This document shows, in pieces, positions 52,085 through 62,772 of a stretch of 64,000 bases of DNA. Both the position numbers and the translations under genes were made by a program. The stretch is from positions 1 through 64,000 of the forward strand of contig JAVTVY010019039.1 of the NCBI GenBank assembly GCA_036873755.1, given 5' to 3'. The notes below the pieces were generated by a model. It ran no database searches. It was not told where the DNA came from and saw nothing but the letters and a program-made list of their open reading frames with translations. Source of the stretch: Hanleya hanleyi. Lineage: Eukaryota > Mollusca > Polyplacophora > Lepidopleurida > Hanleyidae. Positions within the stretch are counted from its first letter, which is position 1. The number at the start of each line of letters is the position of its first letter.

Positions 52085-55000
52085 TTAATTTACAGCAAGG
52101 TGCGACTTCAACCGGAGTTTGAAAACAGACATTGATAGACAGGACTTAATGTCGTGGGGAAGTGAGTTCCATATTCGTGGACCTTTCGTTTTTGTTGAGT
52201 AATATGACAAGTTAGAATGATAGGCGATTCTGTAGAGGTTGGTGCCTACTTGTCGGGTTTGGTAGAAATGAACCTCGGATAGTTTTGTGAAGTAGTTTCG
52301 GAAGTTGAGGGGTAAAAGGTAAGGCTGGTGGAAATATTTGTGGGTAAATACAGACATTATGTAATTATTTACTTTAGGAAATGGAAGTATATTCAATTCA
52401 ATAAATAATGGGTCAGTGTGTGTATATTTCCCAGTTTCAGATACAATGCGTATACGTCGTTTTTGGAGCATGACGAGTGGCTTCAGGTGGGTTGGAAAAG
52501 TGTTCCCCCAGATAATGTTACAATATGATAAATACGAATAGAACAAGGAATAATAAAGCGTGATCAGAGTCTTTTTGTTGATGAGATATTTGATGTTATT
52601 GATAACGCCGATGTTTCTGGCTAGTTTGGACGAGAGTTCAGAAATGTGCGTTTGCCAGTTTAATTTATTATTTAGATAGACACCAAGAAATTTAAAGCTT
52701 GTAACATTTTCGATTTCGTAGTCGGATATCAAAAGTTTGGGTATAAATACTGTGGAGTTTCTGCCTGGTGCAACAAACATATATTTAGTTTTTTTAATGT
52801 TTAGGGAGAGTCGGTTACACGAAAGCCAGTCATGTATATTTTGGAGTTCGTCATGCATACGGTTAGTTAAAATCGTAGGGTCAGTATCAGTTAAAAGGAC
52901 ACTTGTGTCGTCCGCAAATAGAGTAATCTCTACGTTGGGAGCAGCCTTGTTTATGTCATTAATATATATCAAAAACAAAATGGAGCCAAGGATGGAACCC
53001 TGAGGAACACCGATGTTATTTGGGAGAGAAGCCGAGAGGACGTTGTTGTATGACACACATTGAAATCGCGAGGATAAGTAGCTCTGGAACCATTTATTTG
53101 AGACACCTCTGAAGCCGTAGTAATTCAATTTATGCAGCAGGATATCGTGATTCACGGTGCCAAACGCCTTAGAGAGGTCCAGAAATGTCGTCATGCTGTA
53201 TTGTTTTGATTTTTTGGCCGATATTAGTTTATCATAGAGAGATAGGACAGCTAAAGATGTTGAGTGATTTGCACGAAAGCCGAATTGATTTGGGCTGATA
53301 ATATCATTCGTTTCCAGAAAAGATGTCACTCTTATGGCAACAAGCTTTTCAAAGATTTTGCTGAGACATGGGAGAACGGAGATAGGCCTGTAGTTTTCAA
53401 ACAGCTTTTTATCACCAGTTTTGAAAATGGGAGTAACTTTCGAGATTTTCAGAGTGCTAGGAACTTGACCCTGTCGAAAGGAGAGATTAACAAGGTGAGC
53501 TAAGGGTAATGAAATCAAGTGTGATATGGGTTTCAGTAGAGACATTTGTATACCGTCTATTCCAGCAGATCCATTTTTTAGTGTCGATATAACTTGCGCT
53601 ATTTCCTGTGGTGTGGTTGGTTCAAATAGGAAATCATTTTGGTAGGCTTGGTCTAGGTAAGTAGTGAAGTCTCGCGGGCTGGATGGGATTTTTGTTGCCA
53701 GTTCCGAGGCAACAGAACAAAAGTAATTATTGAAATTATTGGCAATCTCTATGGGATCGGTGATATCTCTACCATTTAAATTGAACATAGGTGGCAGAGC
53801 TGTTTTTTTTTTGCGACCCATTAGTTCATTAATGGTTTTCCAGGTACCTCTGATGTCGTTATTTGATTGATTGAATTTGAGTTCGTAGTAATTTGTCTTT
53901 GCAAGTCGTAGGATATGGTTTAGTTTATTTCTGTAACGTTTATATTGTAAAGTACTATCTTCGTTCTTATTCACTAGATGTAGCCTGTATAGCCGGTTCT
54001 TCTCGCAAATTGATAGAAGGATACAAGGTGTAATCCAGGGCTTCAGAATTTTTAGTTTGATAGCTTCTCTAGATACGATAGGGAAACATTCATCGTAAAT
54101 CGGATTGAAGTTATGCAGGAATATATCCATAGCAGTAGATAAATCGTCGTGATTAGTAATTTTTCGCCAGTCTACATTTTTGACTTTATCTTCAAATAAT
54201 ATTTTTCGGTCAGGGGTAATTTTTCGATGAGCCAGGTTGTGTGGTTTCTCATGAGTGTGTAGTGAGCAAGTGGTGATATGGAAAACGGGGAAGTGATCAG
54301 AGATGTCGGAGAGAATGATACCTGATAGTCGATCGTTTTCATGGAAGTTTGTGTAGATATGATCTATTAGAGTGGCAGAGTGTCCTTTGACTCGAGTAGG
54401 TTTGGTGATTTTCGGGAAGAAGTAAAAGGATTTCATAGTTTCATAGAACTGTTTTGAGGGGCCATGAGTGTCCGTTTTGAATAGATCGATGTTGAAGTCG
54501 CCCATGAGTATACATTTTTTCTTCTCAGGTTTCAAAGTTTTTAAAATGGAAAGTATGCTAGAGTTGAAGTAATTCACATTTTTCCCAGGGGGGCGGTAAA
54601 TAATTCCAACAATATATGATGAATTGTTAACTACTATTTCTAAAAATAGGCTTTCAAACTCATCATTTTGATCCTTGATTGTGAGATCATCTCTACGAGT
54701 ACAGGTAGTGATAGTGTCCCTGATGTAGAGAACGAGTCCACCTCCTCTTTTAATGTCTCTAGATAATGGAAATGGTTGATAGCCGGGAATTTTGTATAAT
54801 TCTTCTGTAGAGGGATCAAGCCAGCTTTCTGAGATTCCAATTATGGAAAATTTAAAATTTATGTCATGAATAAGGCTTGTGATTTCCGTGGAATGTTTTT
54901 TTAAGCTTCTTGCGTTCAAGTGGAGGGTGGATAAGCTCTCGCTGTCGGAGATATGGCTTGAGTCTATACATGAGTTAAAAGTGTCTTCAAAATAATAATT

Positions 55001-55228
55001 AGACTGATGCATACTGATATCGTTCCAGTGGAATATTTCTCCTTCAGTGTCATCAGTAGTATAAGACGAATCGTCGATGGAATTTAAATGTAAGGGGTTA
55101 AAACACATATTCTCAAAATCCGCTAAATAGGCATCGTTGTCATAAATATTATTGGTTTCATTTTCAGTGTCATTGTAGAATGGCAACTCGCTCAGTAGAT
55201 TCAAGGATACAGGGTTATTGTCAGGCAT
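52085..55228 (-). CDS. ORF2: LINE ORF2: endonuclease and reverse transcriptase, 1047 aa
   Basis: The ATG is at 55228, with an intact frame to 52085. The N-terminal ~95 residues are acidic and low-complexity. An APE-type endonuclease follows (about 98-330): 'LHLNARSLKKH', 'IGISESWLD', 'GGGLVLYIRD', 'LMGDFNIDL' and 'SDHFPVF', with the catalytic Asn, Glu, Asp and His visible. The reverse transcriptase (about 540-810) includes 'LKISKVTPIFKTGDK', 'YRPISVLPCLSKIFEK', 'QFGFRANHSTSLA', 'GVPQGSILGS' and the catalytic 'FADD'. The C-terminal region ends 'RIWNSLPHDIKSC'. It nicks the target and primes cDNA synthesis there. One oddity is 'LDLSKAFGTVNHD', where most relatives have Asp instead of Gly. Confidence 0.95.
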   Translation of the reverse strand: MPDNNPVSLNLLSELPFYNDTENETNNIYDNDAYLADFENMCFNPLHLNSIDDSSYTTDDTEGEIFHWNDISMHQSNYYFEDTFNSCIDSSHISDSESLSTLHLNARSLKKHSTEITSLIHDINFKFSIIGISESWLDPSTEELYKIPGYQPFPLSRDIKRGGGLVLYIRDTITTCTRRDDLTIKDQNDEFESLFLEIVVNNSSYIVGIIYRPPGKNVNYFNSSILSILKTLKPEKKKCILMGDFNIDLFKTDTHGPSKQFYETMKSFYFFPKITKPTRVKGHSATLIDHIYTNFHENDRLSGIILSDISDHFPVFHITTCSLHTHEKPHNLAHRKITPDRKILFEDKVKNVDWRKITNHDDLSTAMDIFLHNFNPIYDECFPIVSREAIKLKILKPWITPCILLSICEKNRLYRLHLVNKNEDSTLQYKRYRNKLNHILRLAKTNYYELKFNQSNNDIRGTWKTINELMGRKKKTALPPMFNLNGRDITDPIEIANNFNNYFCSVASELATKIPSSPRDFTTYLDQAYQNDFLFEPTTPQEIAQVISTLKNGSAGIDGIQMSLLKPISHLISLPLAHLVNLSFRQGQVPSTLKISKVTPIFKTGDKKLFENYRPISVLPCLSKIFEKLVAIRVTSFLETNDIISPNQFGFRANHSTSLAVLSLYDKLISAKKSKQYSMTTFLDLSKAFGTVNHDILLHKLNYYGFRGVSNKWFQSYLSSRFQCVSYNNVLSASLPNNIGVPQGSILGSILFLIYINDINKAAPNVEITLFADDTSVLLTDTDPTILTNRMHDELQNIHDWLSCNRLSLNIKKTKYMFVAPGRNSTVFIPKLLISDYEIENVTSFKFLGVYLNNKLNWQTHISELSSKLARNIGVINNIKYLINKKTLITLYYSLFYSYLSYCNIIWGNTFPTHLKPLVMLQKRRIRIVSETGKYTHTDPLFIELNILPFPKVNNYIMSVFTHKYFHQPYLLPLNFRNYFTKLSEVHFYQTRQVGTNLYRIAYHSNLSYYSTKTKGPRIWNSLPHDIKSCLSMSVFKLRLKSHLAVN

Positions 55229-55234
55229 TTATGT

Positions 55235-55642
55235 TCATGTATAGAAACGGGCAGTATGACACAATCCGTGAGTTGCAGTTCGACTTCGGTATACATATAT
55301 AGCTAACAACAGTAATACAGGTAAAAAGATCTTCGCAATACGCGTGCACATTGAGAATAAAACATAGTCACCGTCGGGTGAGCAAACTGAATTTCGGTGG
55401 TACAGGGGTATTGTTCGAGTTAATTTGCATGAACATTTTTCTTGACAAGGAAAGTGGATAGGCATAGTTATACTGAGTTCAAGTTCATATATGGGTATTG
55501 CACATTCTATGACTGACTGGATTAGTTCTGGCTGTTTTAAAAGCATGCAGCTCGAAGGTGTGTACTCGGCAAATGCGGTAACAAAACAAATGCAATTAGT
55601 AAATAAAAAGAGTAAGAGTAAAAGAGATTGCGCGACCCTCAT
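55235..55642 (-). CDS. Extra LINE ORF: predicted signal peptide and type-I membrane protein, 135 aa
   Basis: I chose the ATG at 55642; the frame is open further upstream without ATG. The stop at 55235 lies only 6 bp before the ORF2 ATG. It begins with a strong hydrophobic leader ('SLLLLLFLFTNCICFVTAFA'), followed by a ~80-residue region with several cysteines ('HFPCQEKCSCKLTRTIPLYH', 'NSVCSPDGDYVLFSMC'). A second hydrophobic helix ('IFLPVLLLLAIYVY') and a basic tail ('RSRTATHG') follow. This is the layout of a secreted or type-I membrane protein. I know no such ORF as a standard part of CR1/L2 LINEs. It may be a chance frame or an acquired sequence. Confidence 0.5.
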   Translation of the reverse strand: MRVAQSLLLLLFLFTNCICFVTAFAEYTPSSCMLLKQPELIQSVIECAIPIYELELSITMPIHFPCQEKCSCKLTRTIPLYHRNSVCSPDGDYVLFSMCTRIAKIFLPVLLLLAIYVYRSRTATHGLCHTARFYT

Positions 55643-55711
55643 TGGGTGTGGCGTGGCCCACCTTGAGCGGCCCGGGAATTGCTTAAACAAAAGATATAGT
55701 TAGGTACACGT

Positions 55712-56418
55712 AGAAAATGTAGGCAGCATCAGATTACGTGCCCGAAGAAAAGAAAGACAAAAACAAAATAAAAAATATATATATATATACATGTACGTGT
55801 GGAGTAAAATATGGATAAAATGACCTGCCCAAAATGAATACACATGGAGGGGGAGGGCGGGGGAGGGCGGGGGGGGGGGGGGAAGAATTGATCGTAAAGC
55901 AGAAAATGGTACTAGTCATGCTAATCTGTTGGATACTCCGGTATATACATTGGTGGAGGAGCATAATAAAGAGCTGTAGTTCGTGACTTTCAGTGTCGAT
56001 ATATTTACAGTTGGGCATTGTCTAATCCTATACACGATATAAGTTAGTACAGTAAACCTGTCTACCCCAACATATGATTAGCCTGACAGAAAATGTAGGC
56101 AACATCAGATTACGTGCCCGAAGAAAAGGAAGACAAAAAATATATATATACATGTACGTGTTGAGTAAAACATGGATAAAATGACCTGCCCCAAACGAAT
56201 ACACATGGGGGGGGGAGGAGAATTGATCGTAAAGCAGAAAATGGTACCAGTCATGCTAATGTGTTGGGTACTCCGGTATATACATTGGTGGAGGAGCATA
56301 ATAATGAGCTGTAGTTCGTGACTTTCAGTGTCGCTATATATACAGTTGGGCATTGTCTAATCCTATACACGATATAAGTTAGTACAGTAAACCTGTCTAC
56401 TCCGACATATGATTAGCC
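55712..56418. repeat. Tandem duplication (~375 and ~330 bp) inside the LINE
   Basis: Both units start 'agaaaatgtaggca(g/a)catcagattacgtgcccgaag'. They share a TA-rich part, a G-run ('acacatgg.ggggg'), 'gatcgtaaagcagaaaatggtac' and 'cctatacacgatataagttag'. The duplication lies between ORF1 and the membrane ORF. Confidence 0.92.
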
Positions 56419-56728
56419 CGTCTAATCCGACAATTAAGAAACGGGCGATTTTCATTAGGATAGGACAATTTACCCAATATATACCATCGTTTTAAATGTG
56501 GTAGATCTAGTAAATAAAATTGTCAGTTTATACAGGTTTCTTGGTCCCTATACGATGTGATTTCTCGATATTATATGCAACAGCTGGTATTCCAAAAGTT
56601 ATGTAGATTTGGCAGATAATAAAATACTAAGTCTGCTATATAGTTTAAATGGGTTGACTATTTACATTGATTTGGACGAAAGTATTTCAAAGTGATACTA
56701 GTTCATTTAGAATGTTGTGCCAAATTGT

Positions 56729-57435
56729 TCATATTTCAGTCTCTTTAACTTCCTTTCCTTCCACGAATAGTTTCCCTCTGGTGAATCGGACCTTTTTACC
56801 TTCACTGAAACATTTGTTCATGTGGTCCCGAAATACGTTCTTTTTCTTCTTATCCTCAGGGATCAGATCATCTGTGACGTATATCGGGCTTTCCTTCAGC
56901 ACACTTCTGGCTTTGAGAAATACCTCACGTCGCTCGGGGCGGTAGAGAAACTTTGCAATTATATGCCTTGTTTGTCCATCTTTTTTCGGGCCAACTCTGT
57001 GTGCGTTTTCAATTCGTACGCCGGGAAGTTTCAGGTCTTTTTTGATCAGCTTATCTACTATGTCAATGGCATTTTCATCATGATTTTCCCTGATCCCACC
57101 GAAGCGAAGGTTGTAGGAACGGCTATAGCGTTCTTGATCAAGTACTCTGTCTTTCAGTTGTTGATTTTCTGCGCCTATTTTGGTGATCAGTGTTTTCTGT
57201 TCCGTTACTGTCTTGGCTTGGTCATGCAATTGTTTTTTTAGAGACTCTAGTTCATGATCTTTGAACTCGGTCGTTTTCTGGAATTCGTCTTGTTTACGTT
57301 CAAGAATAGTAATTCTATCCGCGAATTCTATTGTTGTGTTTCTACACGGTTTAGGGAGTGTTGAATATCGTTTACCGATTTCTTCATGAATTCCTCGAAA
57401 CTGTCCGTCTGATCCGCATTCTTATTTTTCGGCAT
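56729..57435 (-). pseudogene. ORF1: LINE ORF1 with one frameshift: coiled coil plus RRM
   Basis: The ATG at 57435 starts 'MPKNKNADQTDSFEEFMKKS'. The frame then stops near 57340, and the remainder continues in another frame to 56729. The remainder holds a coiled coil (about 57340-57140) and an RRM-like part with 'RYSRSYNLRFGGIREN', 'ENAHRVGPKKDG' and 'IIAKFLYRPERREVFLKA'. It ends 'TRGKLFVEGKEVKETEI'. The total (707 bp) is not a multiple of three, consistent with a single-base loss. ORF1 proteins bind LINE RNA as trimers. The break suggests the copy is inactive unless helped in trans. Confidence 0.82.
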
Positions 57436-57715
57436 GTTGCACAATCAGGAAATTCCACAGTACAGCGTTTCACAGAAGTTCAGGCAGTAAATCCAATGGT
57501 GGATCGTATTTCAGTGCTAGTATTCGGATAGTCCGGGCAGGTAGATTAAAGTATACAGGTGTAAACTCCTTGAGTCAGAAATTCATTGGGGCGGCACGGT
57601 AGACAATAGACCAGGTAAGTATCTACATGTACATGAGCTGAAAAGCTAGCCCGGGAGCGCAGCTAGTGAACGTCTACTCTCGCCGCTTGCTCATACTAGA
57701 CCATGGTCATACTAG
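57436..57715 (-). other. LINE 5' leader
   Basis: About 280 bp upstream of ORF1, GC-richer than its surroundings ('gctagcccgggagcgcagct'). It would contain the internal promoter; no specific element is identified. Confidence 0.5.
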
Positions 57716-59312
57716 AATGATTTCAAACAGATGCATGATTGGTAGGCTACATCAGAATCCCTGATGTGAACCCCGTTACCATAGAGTGAAAATTGTTCAT
57801 ATAACAATAATGTGCTCAAGGTTTGATTCATTTATATCACGGACTCACACTTAAAAGTTAAAGATAATTTACTCAAGTCTCAACTTGCCATATTGGTCCG
57901 TTGACACGACATTGTCTGATCTGTGATAAAGTATTATCCCATATTGTATTCCATGTCTAATCCGGCACACTGGAAACATTTCTGAACATGGGTACAGTTA
58001 CTTAGGCCTACAAATATGGAATTGCTGAATGATACTGCCTTTGTTATTTTTCCTGACATGCTACTCGCGATTAACTATTTCTGTTTCCGGGTGGCTGTAA
58101 TTTCATTCCATTTTGGGGTATGGAATACGGATCGCAGATGATTATTAAAATCAGGGCTAGAGGGCTGGATTCGTCTCGAGTTTTACAACAGTGATCACAT
58201 TGTGGGATGAAGTGGAAACATTGTTGACACTGAACACTATTCAATATTCCAATACGTATGAAAAATAATGTCCATTCTGTCTCCTTCTGATTTATATATG
58301 CCACTAAGGCCGAATCCCGTTCAACGCTGTAATGACGTACGCAATCGTATTGACTCTGTTCAAAAAAATCTCCTGGTGCGCTACACATTCACAATTCAAA
58401 ATACTGAATGCACCTTTGATCACACGGAGAACACAGTTGTTATTTCTTTCAGTGCTGCTCACATTAGTGCCCCATAAGTGTCACTTTTATTCTGGCAACA
58501 TTGCTATGTATTTTGTTGGTGTGCCGTAATATGACCATATGTTTTGAGCGAATACTCTTAAATTCAAAATGTCGGCCATGTAGAGTTCAAGTAAAGAGTC
58601 AAAATTTGAGCTGGGAAAATCTTACAAAAAAAATCGATAAAAAATGCATATTTGGAATATGACGTAACTGTGAAGTCTTCAAAGCGGCTATCTTGCAAAA
58701 AAAAATTCACACTTTTTAGTTAAGCTGATGTTGTGAGAAGTTTCAGACCTCTATCTCAATGAGCAAAGACATATTTGGAAGGAGAGGGGTAGAGTGAAAT
58801 GGCGCCTGGGCAGGCCTCAAATACCCTAGGCCTGATTGAGATAAATTGTTATGCAAATAATTCAATTAAAATGCTCAGTCGATTAATCCACAATTTCGAC
58901 ATATATCTTCCGGGTCGCTAAAGACCAGAAATAAATATCTGAAAGCCAGTGGTAATCATATCTTTGTTTGCAAATTGCTAAAGCTCTCTGTCGAAGTGTG
59001 TGAAGACGACCTGGTATGTAATTCCATGCATCAGACAGCACTATCCCTTTTGTACTCCGCTTTTCTTGACACATGTCGTCATGCAACTCGGTTGCACGTG
59101 TTTCAGCGTTGATGTTTCAAACAGCTTTTCGGACCGTTATAGCGAGACGCCAGCGCGATGGAAACATGTCACAACTCTCAAATAGTTGCATCGTTACGTC
59201 TATGAGAAGTTTTTTGTGGAAAAATAGGGTGAAACATGTAGCATTATGAAGCATCTAACATGTTACCATCTCAAAATGAAACGTTAAACATGTTTCCACT
59301 TTTTACAGTGTA

Positions 59313-59929
59313 CATGTAGTAAATCCATGATATCTCCTACCAGTCAGCGTCCATCAGATGAACAAGACATGTGCAAACGAACAACACAAAATACATCTCC
59401 ACAAACGATCTGAAGATATCGTGACTTCTGTTGCTGTCCTGAAAAATGTCAATGCTCGAAAATCTGGGACAAGGTATACAAATCGTCACCTTCCAAATGA
59501 AAGCACAGCACTTCTTTCTGCATAGTTAACCAGTCTACACACATATATTTTACTTTTTGGCAAAGTCCAAAGAGGCCACGATACTGAGTAATGCTCAATT
59601 CACCGACAGTTTCACCAAATTTGAGGAAAGGTATCAAGCTAGATCACATGTCAATGACCAAGACTGCAAAAGGTTTCCTTGATTTCAGTTATATATACTC
59701 ACTACTCACCCAGTTCTCGGCACACTCACAACTGGGAAAACAGAGATAATTCAAGTGTAACGTCGAAGTGAAGAGAGTGGGAAATGCGAAGCTTCAATCT
59801 TGAATGGAGTATCTTAGCATGACAAAATCGCATGTGAAGCTGCAGAATCGCTACATGAGGTAATTTTCTTTCTGTCTTGAGGGACCTGCATATGGCGCAT
59901 AAAAATCTTGCCCAGTAGCAGCTGCTAGA
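59313..59929. other. Intergenic, nothing recognised
   Basis: Short ORFs only. The minus-strand frame at 59726-59965 runs into repeat E. Confidence 0.4.
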
Positions 59930-60215
59930 TTCTGTGCTAAATGTGACGATTTCAATCAACGTCACAAATCATTATTCAGAAACTTGCAAAGCAGGGCTCT
60001 ATCATCAAGCGCCTTCACTCGAAGTTTCTCAAATTTGGCGATGCATGTTGTATGCTGAAATACGAGCGTAGCGTGCACGATCTATTGCGGTATGTTTCGT
60101 AACTTGTGTCTAATTCCGCTTAACACGGGTCTAGGAACCGTATGAACCTATGTATTTCGAGATCCTCATAGTGCTCATAGGAACAATCACAATCAAAGCG
60201 TGACTGAGATAAATC
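59930..60215 (-). repeat. Dispersed repeat family E, inverted copy
   Basis: The reverse complement contains 'gtgttaagcggaattagacacaag', 'agatcgtgcacgctac', 'gaaacttcgagtgaaggcgcttg' and 'gacgttgatt' in the same order as 27150-27480. The family therefore extends over at least 300 bp. Confidence 0.7.
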
Positions 60216-60425
60216 AGATAACGACATTACAACGTATGTCATATGGATTAAGAATACAGATCAGCGATACGGATTTGATATCTTTGGGAACATCATGGTG
60301 TCTTGCTGGCGTCATTGTGTTGCCGGATATTAGCCTAGTGTTATGTATACTATGACCTATCCTTTTAAGTTGGTGCTGATGTTATTATATGAATTATGTC
60401 TTTGGATAACGGACGCGAAAACTCT
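60216..60425. other. Intergenic, nothing recognised
   Basis: No feature seen. Confidence 0.4.
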
Positions 60426-60429
60426 TTAA

Positions 60430-61569
60430 GGATAGCTATCCCCTTAGAGGGTCAAAATTGGTACTTTTTTATTTCTTCATTCAAATATTCACTATTTCCT
60501 CTAACATTTGGTGGAAAATGAAATAAAAATTATAAATAGAAGTGCTTCAACATTAGGATTAAAAATTTAGTTTCCCAGGCACTGGAACAATTAAACAGAT
60601 TGCCTTAGCTTGGGCTTGGCTACTATTATTTTTGGCTGTTAAATTTCCCTTTCCAAAACTCATTTCCGCAGTATTTTGGTAAGCTAATTATCTATTAGTC
60701 CTTCTTATTTACATTAATGTACCCTCTTCTGATCAAAACCATGCAAATATCCTTATTTTTGTTTCTAATTATGACAGTGACACTTCACTCAGACACCCGG
60801 CGTGAAGTCATCTACACAGGTGTGAACAAGTTTTAGCAGATTTTTAAAGTTTAAATTGGACTTTAAACTGACTTGATGAAAAAAACTTAGTATAATAGTT
60901 ATCCAGAATAAACAGGAATTCGAGTAGGTCCCATTAGACAGATTAAAAATGTATTTGACAATAGAATTCAAGCAAAAAATAGGGATTAATTCATCAGATG
61001 TATAGCTGGACACATTTTTCCCGATTTCTAGCCTTTCATTTTTGTACAAAATCCGAGATTTAAACGTTTATTTCTCGAAAAGTATCCATGCTACGCTTTT
61101 GAAATTTGGCATGCGTGTTACTTATGAGGTGATCTAGTAAACTTTATCTCACTTTTTGTAAGTTCGAATTAGTTTTTTAATTATTCAACTTTTAAGACAA
61201 ACGACCATAAAAAAGTACATTTTTTCAATTTATTTTAGTAAAATAGCTATGAAAATAAAACCAGGTAAAAAATTTTAAAAAATGAGGTAAAGTTTACTAG
61301 TTCGAATTGTCTCCTACCAAGGTATACCATCAAAGTTGAAACAAGACCAACAGGTTTCATCAAATTTCAATTGAAAAATGGACACTATTTTAAAATTGGA
61401 ATATTTTCTACACAGTAGCAGCGTCAGTTATACAAATCATATAGTTGGAATCCCTACGATATATGCTTTCATAAATATATAGTTTATTATGGTTATGTTG
61501 TATATATATTGATACAGACGACAAATTGTCATGGGGGTGTTAAAACTGCCTCTAAGTGGATAGCTATCC
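60430..61569. mobile_element. TTAA-flanked non-autonomous element, 1.14 kb
   Basis: TTAA at 60426-60429 and 61570-61573 flank inverted ends 'GGATAGCTATCC.CTTAGAGG' and 'CCTCTAAG.GGATAGCTATCC'. The ends are themselves palindromic at 'ggatagctatcc'. TTAA targets are used by piggyBac and Kolobok transposases. No transposase is seen; the longest internal ORF has 86 codons. A fragment of the right part is at 39812-39885. Confidence 0.82.
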
Positions 61570-61639
61570 TTAATCGAATATTGAATGTCGGACCAGACGC
61601 TTGTATTTGAGGAGAGGTGGGTCATACGAATTTGAACAC

Positions 61640-62010
61640 AACCCGCAACACAAATATCAAACAGTCGAAAATCTGGTCAAACCAGAGAGCGTGAATATAT
61701 CTGGCATTCTCCCCCCATCTGAATTGTGCGTGTCTGTCAATCCGCAACTCTCACAAAGGCTCTAGAATGCCCCAAGTGTAAAACAGTTTCAGAAGTTCCA
61801 CATCCTGGTCATAATCTGGTGATATAGTTTGCTCTTCTTGTGAAGCAGTACAGAAAATTAGCAAATTGCAAGTACAAAAGGGTACTACCATCCTTACAGA
61901 CAGCAAAGCCAGTTCATCCGCTCTCTTCGATATGTGTAGACTGCTGTTGAAAGCTCAGGTGGTCATGAAACTGGGTCGAAAAACCAGTGTGATGTTACGA
62001 AAATTGTATG
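61640..62010 (+). pseudogene. Frameshifted zinc-ribbon protein remnant
   Basis: Frames in succession read 'SVNPQLSQRL', 'CPKCKTVSEVPHPGHNLVI' (shifted) and 'CSSCEAVQKISKLQVQKGTT', which gives a C-x2-C...C-x2-C zinc ribbon broken by a frameshift and stops. The remainder runs 'TDSKASSSALFDMCRLLLKA'. Similar zinc-ribbon single-strand-binding (RPA-like) proteins are common in invertebrate repeats, but I cannot assign this one. Confidence 0.4.
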
Positions 62011-62351
62011 TTCAGTACATCTTTAATTCTGTGATCTTGAAAATCATACTTTATCATTCTTGCACATATTTCATAGAAATTCTTATTAATATCTTATTCA
62101 TATTTAACACAGTTATCTTGTATTATACCATACCATTTCTGTATATAATCTATATATTATTGAACCACATGAGTGTACAATAGGAACCCCAATTATAGGG
62201 GCATTTTGCATGGCATACACTATGTATATTCAAGCCTATACTGGAACAACGGGAACTCAGTGAAGTTCGGCAACAGCTGGACAACTGTCACTGTTTTTAC
62301 CTTCCTTTAGAATGTTCTGTTTGTGTGGCACTCTTGCCACAATTTCAACCG

Positions 62352-62476
62352 TATAAATAGCAGCGGTGAATTCAAATCTATGAAGATATTATCAACACGT
62401 TTCCAAGGCGTATCTTCTCGAGCTTCACTGAACTCTCGTACTTCAGACAAGGTTCGCGCTCGTAAGTATATAATAA
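62352..62476 (+). promoter_or_regulatory. Candidate TATA promoter with downstream polyadenylation signal, LTR-like
   Basis: TATAAATA (62352-62359) is followed by a short open segment from an ATG at 62380 to a good donor 'c|gtaagt' at 62462 and an AATAAA at about 62471. A TATA box with AATAAA ~115 bp later is typical of a retroelement LTR. Alternatively, it is a first exon. No paired LTR is seen in the window. Confidence 0.3.
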
Positions 62477-62772
62477 ACTCCTGAATTTATTTTGAAGCAA
62501 TTGCATTTTTTTTGTCACTTCGTCCACGATTAATTAACTGTATAACTACACGCTATATGAAGGAAACGAGCTAATCTTGGGAACTTCCCTGTGTATATAC
62601 TCTAACATAATAAATATTCCGAAGTATAAGCCTCGTTTCAGTGATTATTTTTTTTAATAACTTACCATCTTGGACCACGGAATCCCCAGAGGATAAAATA
62701 TTATGTGATGCATTGGACAAGTCTTTCTCTTTATTTTTGTCCCCCGCCGCAACGCGGCCGGGGACTTTAAAA

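Larger units (their letters stand above)
51600..57715 (-). mobile_element. Near full-length CR1/L2-like LINE, ~6.1 kb
   Basis: Reading on the minus strand it has a 5' leader (57715-57436), ORF1 (broken), a spacer with a tandem duplication, a short membrane-protein ORF, ORF2 with endonuclease and reverse transcriptase, and a 3' tail of ATTCA repeats (51598-51637). Such a microsatellite tail instead of poly(A) is usual in the CR1/L2 group. 'aatga' is found on both sides (51595-51599 and 57716-57720) as a possible target duplication. The sequence on both sides is the interior of the transposon copy, which marks the boundaries independently. Confidence 0.87.
50997..59310. mobile_element. Non-autonomous DNA transposon, TA target, copy 2, split by a LINE
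   Basis: The ends are 'CACTGTAAAAATTGG' and 'CACTTTTTACAGTG' with flanking TA. The parts 50997-51599 and 57716-59310 align with copy 1 in order ('attctctt.t.ttcg', 'ctgatgtgaacc', 'gtgaaacatgtagca'). The LINE at 51600-57715 interrupts it. Without the LINE the element is about 2.2 kb. Confidence 0.83.
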
